A DNA stretch of 37,067 bases. Origin: Mycobacterium sp. NAZ190054 (GTDB lineage: Bacteria; Actinomycetota; Actinomycetes; Mycobacteriales; Mycobacteriaceae). Of this stretch, positions 1-10,447 are shown piece after piece. The stretch is taken from the NCBI RefSeq assembly GCF_001545925.1, contig NZ_LMVQ01000179.1, forward strand, positions 1 to 37,067. The letters run 5' to 3'. The first letter of the stretch is position 1. The number at the start of each line of letters is the position of its first letter. The notes beneath the pieces were generated by a model that saw only the letters and a program-made list of their open reading frames with translations, had not been told where the DNA came from and did not search any database. Made by a program: the position numbers and the translations under genes.

Positions 1-184
1 GACCCAGACCCGCGCAGACGAATCCCCACAGCACGACGCCGGCGCCGCCCCATGGCTGGGCCGCCGTACCGCCCGTCGCGGCCAGTGCGGCGGTCTGATC
101 GACGACACCCTCCAGTTCGTCGTGCAGCAGCAGCGACGCCGGCGGACGGCTGCGGGCCGGCCGGGCCGGTGCGGTGACCGCCAC
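1..184 (-). CDS. 5' end of a probable membrane protein, perhaps the permease of the adjacent iron transporter (partial)
   Basis: An open frame starts with GTG at 184, 5 bp after the stop of the binding lipoprotein, and runs off the window edge with no stop in 61 codons. The visible part is an Ala/Pro/Arg-rich start, a short polar segment containing HDELEGVVDQ, and the beginning of a hydrophobic stretch (GGAGVVLWGFVCAGLG) that could be a first membrane segment. The tight same-strand spacing after a binding-protein gene suggests the permease of the same ABC transporter. That is inference: too little is visible to recognise a permease motif. It could be an unrelated small membrane protein. Confidence 0.45.
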   Translation of the reverse strand, partial: MAVTAPARPARSRPPASLLLHDELEGVVDQTAALAATGGTAAQPWGGAGVVLWGFVCAGLG

Positions 185-189
185 CGGGC

Positions 190-1218
190 TCAGTTCGTCA
201 GCAGACCGGTGTCGACCAGCAGCTCCTGCGTCGTCTCGATGTCGTCGAGTTGCGAGAGGTCAACCGCCGGCGGCTGCAGGTCGGCCAGCGGGGGCATCTC
301 CGCCGACGGGGCCACCGACGCGATGAGCGGGTACTCGGCCGTTTCCTGCGCGAAATACTCCTGGGCCGACTCGCCGACCAGATACGCGGCGAACTGCTGA
401 GCCCCGTCGGCGTTCGGCGCTGCCTTGAGGACACCGACCCCGGCGACGTTGATCAGGCCGCCCGGATCCCCCGGGGCCATGAACTTGTTCTCGGCCACCA
501 CGGCGTCGGGACCCTTGGAGTGGATCAGCTCGTAGAGGTAGTAGTGGTTGACCAGGCCCAGCGGGATCTGACCGGAATCCACCGCGTCGCGCACCGCGAC
601 GTTGTTCTCGAAGGCCTGCGGGTCCTGGTCCTTGAACGCCCGCAGCCACTGCTCGGCGCCGTCGTCGCCACGCACCACCCGCAGTCCGGTGACGAACGCC
701 TGCCAGGACGCGTTGCTCGGCGCGAACCCGATCTTGCCCTTCCACTCCGGGGCCAGCAGCCCGTCGATCGTGTCCGGAGGGGTGGGCGCCAGCGTCGGGT
801 TGTAGACCACGACGCGGGCACGCCCGGACACGCCCACCCACGTGCCGTCCGCTGCGGAGTACTGCTCGGGCACGGCCCCCAGTGTGTCGGGATTGATCGG
901 CGCGAAAAGGCCGGCCTTGGAGACCGCGCCCAGCGCGCCGGCGTCCTGGGACAGGAACACGTCGGCCGGTGACTTGTCCCCCTCGGTGATCAGCTGGGCG
1001 GCCAGTTCACCGGAGCCGGCGTACCTGGTCTCGACCTCGATGCCGGTGTCGGTGGTGAACTGCTCGATCAGCGGTGCGATCAGCTCCTCGCTACGACCCG
1101 AATAGACGACGATCTTGTCGGCGCTGTCGGTTTGGGTCTCCGCACCGCATCCGCTGAACGCGAGCGCGGCGGCCACGGCTCCGACCGCAGCGGTCAGCCG
1201 GGTGAACGAGATCGACAT
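190..1218 (-). CDS. Iron(III)-type ABC transporter substrate-binding lipoprotein
   Basis: A 342-residue extracytoplasmic binding protein of the FbpA/FutA/SfuA class, which captures ferric iron outside the membrane and delivers it to an ABC permease. The N-terminus is a signal peptide ending in a lipobox-like FSGC, with Cys24 as the likely lipidated residue; Phe at position -3 is slightly unusual. The mature protein begins with IVVYSGRSEELI, typical of this class. The segment NHYYLYEL has Tyr226 and Tyr227, matching the tyrosine pair that ligands iron in the family. Length is normal. The start is supported by GGAAAGG 8 bp upstream. A partial reading frame follows 5 bp later on the same strand. 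IdeR-box-like sequences lie upstream. The metal is assigned by family resemblance only. Confidence 0.85.
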   Translation of the reverse strand: MSISFTRLTAAVGAVAAALAFSGCGAETQTDSADKIVVYSGRSEELIAPLIEQFTTDTGIEVETRYAGSGELAAQLITEGDKSPADVFLSQDAGALGAVSKAGLFAPINPDTLGAVPEQYSAADGTWVGVSGRARVVVYNPTLAPTPPDTIDGLLAPEWKGKIGFAPSNASWQAFVTGLRVVRGDDGAEQWLRAFKDQDPQAFENNVAVRDAVDSGQIPLGLVNHYYLYELIHSKGPDAVVAENKFMAPGDPGGLINVAGVGVLKAAPNADGAQQFAAYLVGESAQEYFAQETAEYPLIASVAPSAEMPPLADLQPPAVDLSQLDDIETTQELLVDTGLLTN

Positions 1219-1285
1219 TAGGTTCGCCTTTCCTTGCCAGTTTGAAAGAAAGTACCATCCGTGGTATTTAGAGCGGCTAACCAGT
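1218..1285. promoter_or_regulatory. Weak IdeR/DtxR-like iron-box candidates upstream of the binding protein
   Basis: TTAGGTTCGCCTTTCCTTG at 1218-1236 agrees by eye at 13 of 19 positions with the IdeR/DtxR consensus TTAGGTTAGGCTAACCTAA. It overlaps the start codon and ribosome binding site of the lipoprotein. A second site around 1267-1285 has one perfect half, GGCTAACC at 1275-1282, but only about 11 of 19 matches overall. Iron-dependent repression would suit a ferric-binding protein, but both matches are below usual strength. Confidence 0.3.
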
Positions 1286-1390
1286 AGCCGTCGTCTGCGT
1301 GCAGCGGGATTCCGCTAACATGTGTTGACATTCAGCCGAATTCGCGCAACGCACCACCGCGCGTCCGCCATTTGAGACGAAAGGGACCAG

Positions 1391-1504
1391 GTGCCGCAGG
1401 CACTGGATGGAGGTCCATCCGAGCCGGCCATACACACCGGACGGCCCGACCTCGAGCCCTGTGAGGCGGAGCCGTCCTCTAGTGGGCCGGGTCCTGAACC
1501 CGGC
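1391..1504 (+). promoter_or_regulatory. Hairpin-rich leader upstream of the CNNM/CorC gene pair
   Basis: The 309 bp between the divergent starts (1219-1527) hold no gene. The 3' part can form three perfect hairpins on the plus strand: GTGCC/GGCAC at 1391-1403, GGATGG/CCATCC at 1405-1420 with a 4-nt loop, and GCCGGGT/ACCCGGC at 1486-1504 with a 5-nt loop, ending 23 nt before the ATG at 1528. A TTGACA at 1325-1330 could be a -35 box, but I see no good -10. The downstream genes belong to a family linked to magnesium or cobalt, so a metal-sensing leader is possible. I could not match it to a known riboswitch. Confidence 0.3.
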
Positions 1505-1527
1505 TGCCGGACTTCGGGGGCATCCCG

Positions 1528-2875
<1,348 letters not shown>

Positions 2876-2883
<8 letters not shown>

Positions 2884-3937
2884 CATCTTCGGGGTGCTGC
2901 TGACCTTCGTGCTGCTGGCGGCCAATGCGTTCTTCGTGGCTTCGGAGTTCTCGCTGATCTCCGCACGCCGGGACCGGCTGGAGGCGCTGGCCGAGCAGGG
3001 CAAGCGCAGCGCGGTCACCGTGATCCGGGCCGGCGAGCACCTGTCGCTGATGCTGGCGGGTTCCCAGCTCGGCATCACGATCTGCTCCATCCTGCTGGGC
3101 CGGGTCGCCGAACCCGCGGTGGCGCACCTGCTGGAGAAGCCGTTCGGGCTCGTCGGCATCCCGGACGCGGTGCTGCACACGGTGTCGTTCCTGGTGGCGC
3201 TCACGGTCGTGGTGACGTTGCACGTGCTGCTCGGCGAGATGGTGCCGAAGAACATCGCGATCGCCGGCCCCGAGTCCACCGCGATGCTGCTGATCCCGGT
3301 GTACCTGGTCTACATGCGGCTGGCGCGGCCGTTCATCGCGTTCTACAACTGGTGCGCGAACTCGACGCTGCGCCTGTTCGGCGTCGAACCCAGGGACGAA
3401 CTGGACGTGACCGTGTCCACGGTCGAACTGTCCGAGATGATCGCCGAGTCGCTGTCCGAGGGCCTGCTCGATCCCGAGGAGCACACCCGGCTCACCCGGG
3501 CGCTGCAGATCCGCAACCGGGTGGTCGACGACGTCGCGATGCCGTTGCACGAGATCCGCGCCGTACCGGTCGCCGGCGAGGGCGCGGGCCCGACCGTCGG
3601 CGCGCTGGAGCAGGCGTTGAAGGAGACCGGATACTCACGCTTCCCGGTGGCCGGCCCCGAAGGTGTCTTCATCGGCTATCTGCACATCAAGGACGTCCTG
3701 CCGCTGGTCAACGGGGACTCCGGCAGCACCTCGGTGATCGAGATGTCGATGGTCCGGCCGCTGCCGAAGGTGCCGGCGTCGTTGCCGCTCCCCGATGCGC
3801 TGACCCGGCTGCGACGCACCAACAGCCACCTGGCACTGGTCACCGCCGCCGACGGCACGGCCATCGCGATGGTGGCGCTGGAGGATCTGGTCGAGGATCT
3901 GGTGGGGACCGTCCGTGACAGCACGCACCGCATCTGA
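2876..3937 (+). CDS. CNNM/CorC-type membrane protein lacking the CorC_HlyC domain (Rv1841c-like)
   Basis: A 353-residue partner of the preceding gene. The DUF21 membrane domain spans about residues 1-200, with the family sequence [15 protein letters not shown]. The CBS pair follows (about 210-345), including [23 protein letters not shown] and [13 protein letters not shown]. The protein ends directly after the second CBS domain, so the C-terminal CorC_HlyC domain of its neighbour is absent. This shorter form is normal for Rv1841c-type members and is not a truncation here. The ATG overlaps the upstream gene by 8 bp, and its own 3' end overlaps the next gene by 23 bp, so the three genes form one operon. 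Confidence 0.88.
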
Positions 3938-4808
3938 GTCCCGACTGTCCGAGGCCGACTGGCTCGAGCGCGCGGCCCGGCACGCCCGGCGCGCCGACGT
4001 GATCCTCGAGCCGCACCTGCAGCGCCGTCGCACCGGACAGCCCCATCCGGTCTACGACTTCCTGTTCACGTACTACAGCCTGCGTCCGCGCCGGCTGCGG
4101 GTGTGGCATCCCGGATACGGTGCGGTGCTGGAAGGGCCTGCGGCCGCCCGGTACCTGGACCGGTCCGGCTACGTGCGCGACGACGACGGCGGTGTGACCG
4201 TCGGACGCGACCATCTCCACAACCGCCTGGGCACTGTGACCTTCATCGCCGGCCTGCTGCGGGCCACCGCGTCGCGGCCGGCCCGGTTCAACTGCTTCGG
4301 ACTGCACGAATGGGCGATGGTCTACCGCGCTTCGGCGGTGCGCCACGACCGGGTGCCGCTGCGCCTGGGCGCGGCCGGCACCGATGCGGTGGTCGAGTCG
4401 ATGCCGTTGCGCTGCAGCCACTTCGACGCCTACCGGTTCTTCACCGAGCCAGCCGCCGGTCGCAATGTCCAACACCTGACCCGGGATTCACAGATCGCCA
4501 CCGAGCAGCCGGGATGCGTGCACGCCGGCATGGATCTGTACAAGTGGGCCGTCAAGCTGGGCCCGTTGGTCGAGTCGGGTCTGGTGCTGGACTGCCTCGA
4601 GCTCGCGCTGGAGGCCCGGGTGCTCGACATGCGGGCCAGCCCCTACGATCTGCGCTCGTACGGCTTCGACCCGATCGAGGTCGAGACCCCGGGCGGCAGA
4701 GGCGAATACGCGCGCGCACAGGAGGCGATCAGTGCGCGGGCGGCGCCGCTGCGGTCCCGGCTGCTGGACCGCTGCATGACCCTGCAGCACAGCGCCACCG
4801 GCGAATAG
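3915..4808 (+). CDS. Conserved actinobacterial protein, usually annotated as 3-methyladenine DNA glycosylase
   Basis: A 297-residue soluble protein starting with GTG inside the end of the upstream CNNM gene, preceded by GGTGGGGA. I recognise it as a conserved actinobacterial protein commonly labelled '3-methyladenine DNA glycosylase'. I see none of the known glycosylase signatures (neither the helix-hairpin-helix of AlkA nor the Mpg fold motifs), so the label may be inherited. Visible features are RADVILEPHLQRRRTGQPHP, aromatic-rich HPVYDFLFTYYSLRP, a central FNCFGLHEWAMVY, and conserved-looking His, Cys and Asp residues (RCSHFDAYRFF). No signal peptide or membrane segment. The overlap indicates translation with the CNNM pair. 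True function unknown. Confidence 0.75.
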   Translation: MTARTASESRLSEADWLERAARHARRADVILEPHLQRRRTGQPHPVYDFLFTYYSLRPRRLRVWHPGYGAVLEGPAAARYLDRSGYVRDDDGGVTVGRDHLHNRLGTVTFIAGLLRATASRPARFNCFGLHEWAMVYRASAVRHDRVPLRLGAAGTDAVVESMPLRCSHFDAYRFFTEPAAGRNVQHLTRDSQIATEQPGCVHAGMDLYKWAVKLGPLVESGLVLDCLELALEARVLDMRASPYDLRSYGFDPIEVETPGGRGEYARAQEAISARAAPLRSRLLDRCMTLQHSATGE

Positions 4809-4813
4809 CGCTG

Positions 4814-4827
4814 TTACCGGTGGGTAA
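4814..4827. promoter_or_regulatory. Palindromic operator candidate overlapping a -10 box upstream of glcB
   Basis: TTACCGGTGGGTAA is a perfect inverted repeat (TTACC/GGTAA, 4-bp spacer). A -10-like TAAGCT (TANNNT) at 4825-4830 overlaps its right arm, 57 bp before the glcB ATG. A repressor bound here would block initiation. The layout resembles TetR-family operators of mycobacterial fatty-acid genes. A TGCAAA element at 4844-4849 recalls half of a RamB site, but that match is very short. Confidence 0.45.
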
Positions 4828-4887
4828 GCTGGATCGACGACAGTGCAAACGGCGTGACGCAAGCCCGCGTCGAGCGAGGGAGGAATC

Positions 4888-7089
4888 ATGACCGATCGCG
4901 TGACGGTGGGTAACCTGCGCGTCGCCCCGGTGTTGTACGACTTCATCAACCACGAGGCGCTGCCCGGCACCGGGATCGACCCGGACACCTTCTGGTCCGG
5001 TGTCGACAAGGTCGTCGCCGACCTGACCCCGAAGAACCTGGAGCTGCTGGCCCGCCGCGACGATCTGCAGGCGCAGATCGACCGCTGGCACCGCGCCCGG
5101 GTGATCGGCGGTTTCGAACCCGAGGACTACAAGCAGTTCCTCACCGAGATCGGTTATCTCGAGCCCGAACCGGGCGACTTCACGATCACCACCGCCGGGG
5201 TCGACGACGAGATCACCACCACCGCCGGTCCGCAGCTGGTGGTGCCGATCCTGAACGCGCGCTTCGCGCTGAACGCCGCCAACGCCCGCTGGGGCTCGCT
5301 GTACGACGCGCTGTACGGCACCGACGTCATCTCCGAGGAGGGCGGCGCCGAACCCGGCACGTCCTACAACCCGGTGCGCGGCGACAAGGTGATCGCCTAC
5401 GCCCGTAAGTTCCTCGACGAGGCGGCCCCGCTCGCCACGGGATCGTGGTCGGACATCACCGGGCTCAAGCTCGAGGACGGCGCGCTGGCCGCGACGCTGG
5501 ACGACGGCTCGTCGGTGGCCCTCGGCGACCCCGGGCAGTTCGTCGGTTACCTCGGCGAGCCCGATGCGCCCACCGCGGTGCTGCTGGCCAACAACGGGCT
5601 GCACGTCGAGATCCTGGTCGACGCCGACTCCCCCATCGGCTCGACCGACAAGGCCGGCATCAAGGACGTGGTGCTGGAGTCCGCGATCACCACGATCATG
5701 GACTTCGAGGACTCCGTGGCGGCCGTCGACGCCGACGACAAGGTGCTGGGCTACCGCAACTGGCTCGGCCTGAACCGCGGAGACCTCGCCGAGGAGGTCA
5801 GCAAGGCCGGCAAGACGTTCACCCGCGTGCTCAACCAGGACCGCACCTTCACGCGCCCGGACGGGGGCGAGCTCACGCTGCCCGGCCGCAGCCTGCTGTT
5901 CGTCCGCAACGTCGGCCACCTGATGACCAACGACGCGATCGTCTTCGACGACGACGGCAAGGACGGCGCCGAGGTCCCCGAGGGCATCCAGGACGCGCTG
6001 TTCACCAGCCTGATCGGCATCCACGGGCTGCGCACCGGCGACCGGAACGGGCCACTGGTCAACAGCCGTACCGGGTCCATCTACATCGTGAAGCCGAAGA
6101 TGCACGGCCCCGACGAGGTCGCGTTCACCTGTGAGCTGTTCAGCCGCGTCGAGGACGTCCTCGGCCTGCCGCAGAACACGATCAAGGTCGGCATCATGGA
6201 CGAAGAACGGCGCACCACCCTCAACCTGAAGGCCTGCATCAAGGCCGCCGCCGACCGCGTGGTGTTCATCAACACCGGCTTCCTGGACCGCACCGGCGAC
6301 GAGATCCACACCTCGATGGAGGCCGGGCCGATGATCCGCAAGGGCGCGATGAAGGCAACCGACTGGATCGCCGCCTACGAGAACCAGAACGTCGACATCG
6401 GCTTGGAGACCGGACTGTCCGGCAGGGCCCAGATCGGCAAGGGCATGTGGGCGATGACCGACCTGATGGCCGACATGGTCGAACAGAAGATCGGTCAGCC
6501 GAAGGCCGGCGCGACGACGGCGTGGGTGCCGTCGCCGACCGCGGCCACCCTGCACGCGATGCACTACCACCAGGTCGACGTGTTCGCGGTGCAGAAGGAA
6601 CTGGCCGGTGAGCGCCGCAGCACCATCGACCAGCTCCTGACCATCCCGCTGGCCAGGGAACTGGCGTGGGCCCCGGAGGAGATCCGCGAGGAGGTCGACA
6701 ACAACTGCCAGTCGATCCTCGGCTACGTGGTGCGCTGGATCGACGCGGGCGTGGGCTGCTCGAAGGTCCCGGACATCCACGACGTCGCACTGATGGAGGA
6801 CCGCGCCACGCTGCGCATCTCCAGTCAGCTGCTGGCCAACTGGCTGCGCCACGGCGTGATCACCGAGGAGGACGTCAAATCCAGCCTGCGGCGGATGGCC
6901 GCGGTGGTCGACGAGCAGAACGCCAAGGACCCCGACTTCCGGCCCATGGCGACGGATCCGGACAACAGCATCGCGTTCCAGGCCGCACAGGAACTGATCC
7001 TGGCCGGCGCCGAACAGCCCAACGGCTACACCGAGCCGATCCTGCATCGCCGGCGCAGGGAGTACAAGGCGGCTAGTAACGTTGGCTGA
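4888..7089 (+). CDS. glcB: Malate synthase G
   Basis: Condenses glyoxylate with acetyl-CoA to malate, the second step of the glyoxylate shunt used during growth on fatty acids, alkanes or acetate. At 733 residues it matches malate synthase G (M. tuberculosis GlcB has about 740). Family sequences are plain: [30 protein letters not shown] near residue 115, [16 protein letters not shown] near 270, then [27 protein letters not shown] and [13 protein letters not shown], ending in the C-terminal helical plug ([23 protein letters not shown]). The start ATG follows a strong GAGGGAGGA. It is soluble and Mg-dependent by family. The downstream VWA protein starts 67 bp later on the same strand, as with Rv1837c and Rv1836c. 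An operator-like palindrome lies upstream. Confidence 0.97.
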   Translation: MTDRVTVGNLRVAPVLYDFINHEALPGTGIDPDTFWSGVDKVVADLTPKNLELLARRDDLQAQIDRWHRARVIGGFEPEDYKQFLTEIGYLEPEPGDFTITTAGVDDEITTTAGPQLVVPILNARFALNAANARWGSLYDALYGTDVISEEGGAEPGTSYNPVRGDKVIAYARKFLDEAAPLATGSWSDITGLKLEDGALAATLDDGSSVALGDPGQFVGYLGEPDAPTAVLLANNGLHVEILVDADSPIGSTDKAGIKDVVLESAITTIMDFEDSVAAVDADDKVLGYRNWLGLNRGDLAEEVSKAGKTFTRVLNQDRTFTRPDGGELTLPGRSLLFVRNVGHLMTNDAIVFDDDGKDGAEVPEGIQDALFTSLIGIHGLRTGDRNGPLVNSRTGSIYIVKPKMHGPDEVAFTCELFSRVEDVLGLPQNTIKVGIMDEERRTTLNLKACIKAAADRVVFINTGFLDRTGDEIHTSMEAGPMIRKGAMKATDWIAAYENQNVDIGLETGLSGRAQIGKGMWAMTDLMADMVEQKIGQPKAGATTAWVPSPTAATLHAMHYHQVDVFAVQKELAGERRSTIDQLLTIPLARELAWAPEEIREEVDNNCQSILGYVVRWIDAGVGCSKVPDIHDVALMEDRATLRISSQLLANWLRHGVITEEDVKSSLRRMAAVVDEQNAKDPDFRPMATDPDNSIAFQAAQELILAGAEQPNGYTEPILHRRRREYKAASNVG

Positions 7090-7156
7090 CGCAGAACAGG
7101 ACCCACCCACCGGTCGACGAACGAGGACGTAAGCAGCGTGTGCAGCGAAGGCAGGC

Positions 7157-9013
7157 ATGGGCCGGCATAGCCTCCCCGATCCGGACGAGTCGCGCGACGA
7201 GCCCGGTCGGCCCGTAGAGGGTGAGGCGGCGTCGCCGCGCGCCGGTGTGCAGCACAGCGGAGACTGGGAAGGCGGCGAGTGGACAGGTAGTCACCGCGCG
7301 GTGACCCCTGGCCGGCGCGGTGTGAGCGTCAGCGTCATCGTCGCGCTCGTCGCTGTCGTCGTCGTGGTCGGAGCGGTCATCCTGTGGCGCTTCGTCGGCG
7401 ACGCCCTGTCCGGCCGCTCCGACGCCGCGGCCGCGCGGTGCGTCGAGGGTGAGGTCGCCGTGGCCGTCGTCGCGGATCCCGCGATCGCCGAACCGGTCGG
7501 CGCGCTCGCCGAACGCTACAACGAGACCGCCGCGCCCGTCGGGGACCGCTGCGTCAAGGTCGGCGTGAAATCCGCCGACTCCGGCCAGGTGGTCAACGGT
7601 TTCGCGCAAGAGTGGCCCGCCGATCTGGGTGAGCGCCCCGCTCTGTGGATTCCGGCCAGCTCGGTGTCGGCGGCGCGTCTGGAGGCCGCGACGGGCGCCC
7701 AGACCGTCAGCGACAGCCGTTCGCTGGTCACCTCACCCGTCGTGCTCGCCGTCGCGCCGCAGCTCAAAGATGCTCTCGCCGACCAGAATTGGGCCTCACT
7801 ACCGAGGCTTCAGAGTGAGCCGGCCGCGCTGGACGGCCTCGGTCTGCGCGGGTGGGGCGGGCTGCGCCTGGCCTTGCCCCTCGGTGAGGACAGCGACGCG
7901 TCCTACCTGGCCGCCGAGGCGATCGCCGCCGCGGCCGCACCGTCGGGGGCGTCGGCCGGCTCGGGCCTGGGTGCTGTCAGCACGGTGATGGCGCGCGCCC
8001 CCGAACTGGCCGACGGCAATGCCGGCACGGCTCTCGATGCGCTCGTCGACGCGGCGGATCCGGCCGCGGCGCCCGTACACGCGGTGGCGACCACCGAGCA
8101 GCGGGTGTTCCAGCGCGCCGCGTCGCTGCCCGACGCCGAGGACAAACTGGCCGCCTGGATCCCGCCGGGCCCCACCGCGACCGCCGACTTCCCGACCGTG
8201 CTGCTGGCCGGCGACTGGCTGTCTCAGGAGCAGGTGGCCGCGGCCAGCGAGTTCGCGCGGTTCATGCGCAAACCCGAACAGCTCGCCGACCTGGCCAACG
8301 CCGGGTTCCGCGTCGAGGGCGCCGCGCCGCCGGCCAGTGACGTCGTCGAATTCGCGCCGGTGTCCGCCCCGCTGGAGATCGGCGACCCCGCGCTGCGGAC
8401 CACGATCGCCGAGACGCTGAGCTCGCCGGTGCAGAGCCCGACGGTCACCGTGATGCTCGACCAGTCGATGCCGACCGACGAGGGCGGCGCCTCACGCCTC
8501 CGCAACGTCGTGGACACGCTCAAGGCCCGCATCGAGGTGCTCCCGCCCGATTCCGGGGTGGGATTGTGGACCTTCGACGGGGTGCGGGGACGCTCGGAGG
8601 TCAGCGTCGGACCGCTGTCCGACCAGGTCGACGGCACCCCCCGCACGGCCGCGCTGACGGCGGCGCTGGACTCGCAGAACCCGTCCGGAGGCGGCGCGGT
8701 GTCGTTCACCACGCTGCGGCTGGTCTACACCGAAGCAACGACGAATTTCCGTGAGGGACAGAAGAACTCAGTCCTCGTCATCACTGCCGGGCCGCACACC
8801 GACCAGTCGCTCGGCCCGGTCGGGTTGCAGGACTACATCCGCGGCGCGTTCAACCCGGACCGCCCGGTGGCGGTGAACATCATCGACTTCGGTGACGACG
8901 CCGACCGGCCCACCTGGGAGTCCGTCGCGCAGATCACCGGGGGCAGCTACCAGAACCTCGGTTCCTCGGACTCCCCCGAACTCGCGGCCGCGATCTCGTC
9001 GATGCTGTCCTGA
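7157..9013 (+). CDS. Membrane-anchored substrate-binding-like/VWA protein (Rv1836c-like)
   Basis: A 618-residue protein with a cytoplasmic N-terminus of about 55 residues, one membrane segment (VSVSVIVALVAVVVVVGAVI) and a large extracytoplasmic part. Residues about 95-400 resemble a periplasmic binding-protein fold (VAVVADPAIAEPVGALAERYNETA, LPLGEDSDASYLAAEAI). Residues about 430-618 are a von Willebrand A domain. Its metal site reads DQSMP where canonical MIDAS motifs have DxSxS, so the second serine is replaced by proline. Synteny with glcB is conserved in mycobacteria. The ATG has GAAGGCAGG upstream. The molecular role is not established; adhesion or envelope scaffolding is a guess from the VWA domain. 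Confidence 0.82.
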   Translation: MGRHSLPDPDESRDEPGRPVEGEAASPRAGVQHSGDWEGGEWTGSHRAVTPGRRGVSVSVIVALVAVVVVVGAVILWRFVGDALSGRSDAAAARCVEGEVAVAVVADPAIAEPVGALAERYNETAAPVGDRCVKVGVKSADSGQVVNGFAQEWPADLGERPALWIPASSVSAARLEAATGAQTVSDSRSLVTSPVVLAVAPQLKDALADQNWASLPRLQSEPAALDGLGLRGWGGLRLALPLGEDSDASYLAAEAIAAAAAPSGASAGSGLGAVSTVMARAPELADGNAGTALDALVDAADPAAAPVHAVATTEQRVFQRAASLPDAEDKLAAWIPPGPTATADFPTVLLAGDWLSQEQVAAASEFARFMRKPEQLADLANAGFRVEGAAPPASDVVEFAPVSAPLEIGDPALRTTIAETLSSPVQSPTVTVMLDQSMPTDEGGASRLRNVVDTLKARIEVLPPDSGVGLWTFDGVRGRSEVSVGPLSDQVDGTPRTAALTAALDSQNPSGGGAVSFTTLRLVYTEATTNFREGQKNSVLVITAGPHTDQSLGPVGLQDYIRGAFNPDRPVAVNIIDFGDDADRPTWESVAQITGGSYQNLGSSDSPELAAAISSMLS

Positions 9014-9057
9014 CACCTCCGCCGGACCCCTTTGCTGCCCGGAAGTGTCGCGCTCAC

Positions 9058-9074
9058 CGCGGGACAGACCCGCG
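9058..9074 (+). terminator. Possible terminator hairpin after the VWA gene
   Basis: CGCGGG/CCCGCG with a 5-nt loop lies 45 bp after the stop at 9013. There is no T tract, as is common for mycobacterial hairpins. The next gene, alkB, starts at 9257, so a transcript end is plausible. I see nothing else clear in 9014-9256 apart from the ribosome binding site of the AlkB gene. Confidence 0.35.
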
Positions 9075-9256
9075 CGCTGACCTGACCAGGTGGCCAGCAA
9101 CCGGTATTCTAAGGCGGCCCGACCGCGTGCCGAGGGCTTGCTTCGCTGCGGCGATTGCCCTTGGCTAGCTCCAATGGTATGACCGCGTTATCGAATCGCC
9201 GCCTGACCCTGGCAAGATCAAAGGACCGTTCGGCTAAGAGGGGGAATCTTCCGACG

Positions 9257-10447
9257 ATGCCGATCCTGCAGCGCTCACGGGTAGACAGGGGCTTGGCGCC
9301 CGAGGTTGCTCCAGGATGGCGCGACCGCAAACGTCACGTCTGGCTGCTGGGTCTGGTGATACCCACGCTGGTCCCGTTGTCCTGGGCCGCGGTGGCGGTC
9401 ACCGGCTGGGGCGTGTTCTGGTGGTCCGGGCCGGCGATGATGATGCTCGTGATCCCGGTGCTGGACTATCTCGTGGGTCCCGACGCCGACAATCCGCCCG
9501 ACAGCGCACTGGCCCGCCTGGAGAGCGACCGCTTCTACCAGTGGGCGATCTACCTGTACCTCCCGGCCCAGTACCTGTCCCTGGTGCTGGCCTGCTGGCT
9601 GTGGGTCGGCGGCGGCGGGGTCACGATGAGCCTGCTCGACAAGGTCGGGCTGTTGCTCACCATCGGCGGTATCGCCGGTGTCGCGATCAACATCGCCCAT
9701 GAGCTGGGGCATCAACGGGCGCGGTCGGAGCGGTGGCTGAGCAAGGTCGCGCTGGCCCAGTCGGGCTACGGGCACTTCTTCGTCGAGCACAACCGCGGCC
9801 ATCACGCCCGCGTCGCCACTCCCGAGGATCCGGCGAGCTCGCGCCTGGGCGAGGGTCTGTACGCGTTTCTGTGCCGGTCGATCTCGGGCAGCCTGCGCTC
9901 CGCGTGGTCGATCGAGCGGCGCAGGCTGGCCCGGCGCGGGAAGTCGGCGTGGACGTTGCGCAACGACGCCGTGAACTCGTGGGTCATCACCGCGGTGCTG
10001 TTCACGGCGCTGGTCGCGGTGTTCGGGCTCACCGTCCTGCCGTGGCTGCTCGCCCAGGCGGTGATCGGCATCTGTCTGCTCGAGTCGATCAACTACCTCG
10101 AGCACTACGGTCTGCGGCGGCAGCGCCGTCCCGACGGCAGCTACGAGCAGGTCCGTCCCTCGCACAGCTGGAACAGCAACTCGGTGATCTCCAACGTCTT
10201 CCTGTTCCACCTGCAGCGACACTCCGACCACCATGCGAATCCGCAGCGGCGCTATCAGGCGTTGTGCCATGCCGACGAGGCGCCCCAGCTGCCGTCCGGG
10301 TACGCCACGATGGTGCTGCTGGCGATCGTCCCGCCGTTGTGGCGGCGGGTGATGGACCGGCGGGTGGTGGCGCACTACGGCGGCGACGTCCGCCTGGCGG
10401 CGCTGAGCCCGCGCCGGGAGCGGGCGCTACTGCGGCGGTACGGCTGA
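9257..10447 (+). CDS. alkB: AlkB-type alkane 1-monooxygenase
   Basis: An integral-membrane non-haem di-iron monooxygenase (396 residues) that hydroxylates alkanes or alkyl chains using electrons from rubredoxin. The family histidine motifs are present: HELGHQ at 148-153, HNRGHH at 178-183, NYLEHYGL with His283, and LQRHSDHH with His322, His325 and His326. About six hydrophobic segments surround them. I prefer the ATG at 9257 over one at 9155, because AGAGGGGGAA lies 10 bp upstream and the family begins near here; the longer N-terminus is Arg/Ser-rich and untypical. No rubredoxin gene follows, unlike usual alkB-rubA operons. The 3' end overlaps the convergent SDR gene by 21 bp. Substrate chain length cannot be read from sequence. 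Confidence 0.9.
   Translation: MPILQRSRVDRGLAPEVAPGWRDRKRHVWLLGLVIPTLVPLSWAAVAVTGWGVFWWSGPAMMMLVIPVLDYLVGPDADNPPDSALARLESDRFYQWAIYLYLPAQYLSLVLACWLWVGGGGVTMSLLDKVGLLLTIGGIAGVAINIAHELGHQRARSERWLSKVALAQSGYGHFFVEHNRGHHARVATPEDPASSRLGEGLYAFLCRSISGSLRSAWSIERRRLARRGKSAWTLRNDAVNSWVITAVLFTALVAVFGLTVLPWLLAQAVIGICLLESINYLEHYGLRRQRRPDGSYEQVRPSHSWNSNSVISNVFLFHLQRHSDHHANPQRRYQALCHADEAPQLPSGYATMVLLAIVPPLWRRVMDRRVVAHYGGDVRLAALSPRRERALLRRYG

Noticed and set aside
1441..1510. M-box magnesium riboswitch call for the CNNM leader
   Set aside because: Only a short GTGAGGC match; the other conserved M-box sequences are not seen, so it is listed only as a structured leader.
4729..7158. 809-residue minus-strand open frame opposite glcB
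   Set aside because: It is the GC-rich antisense shadow of a clear malate synthase; composition is Arg/Gly/Val/Asp-rich with no domain.
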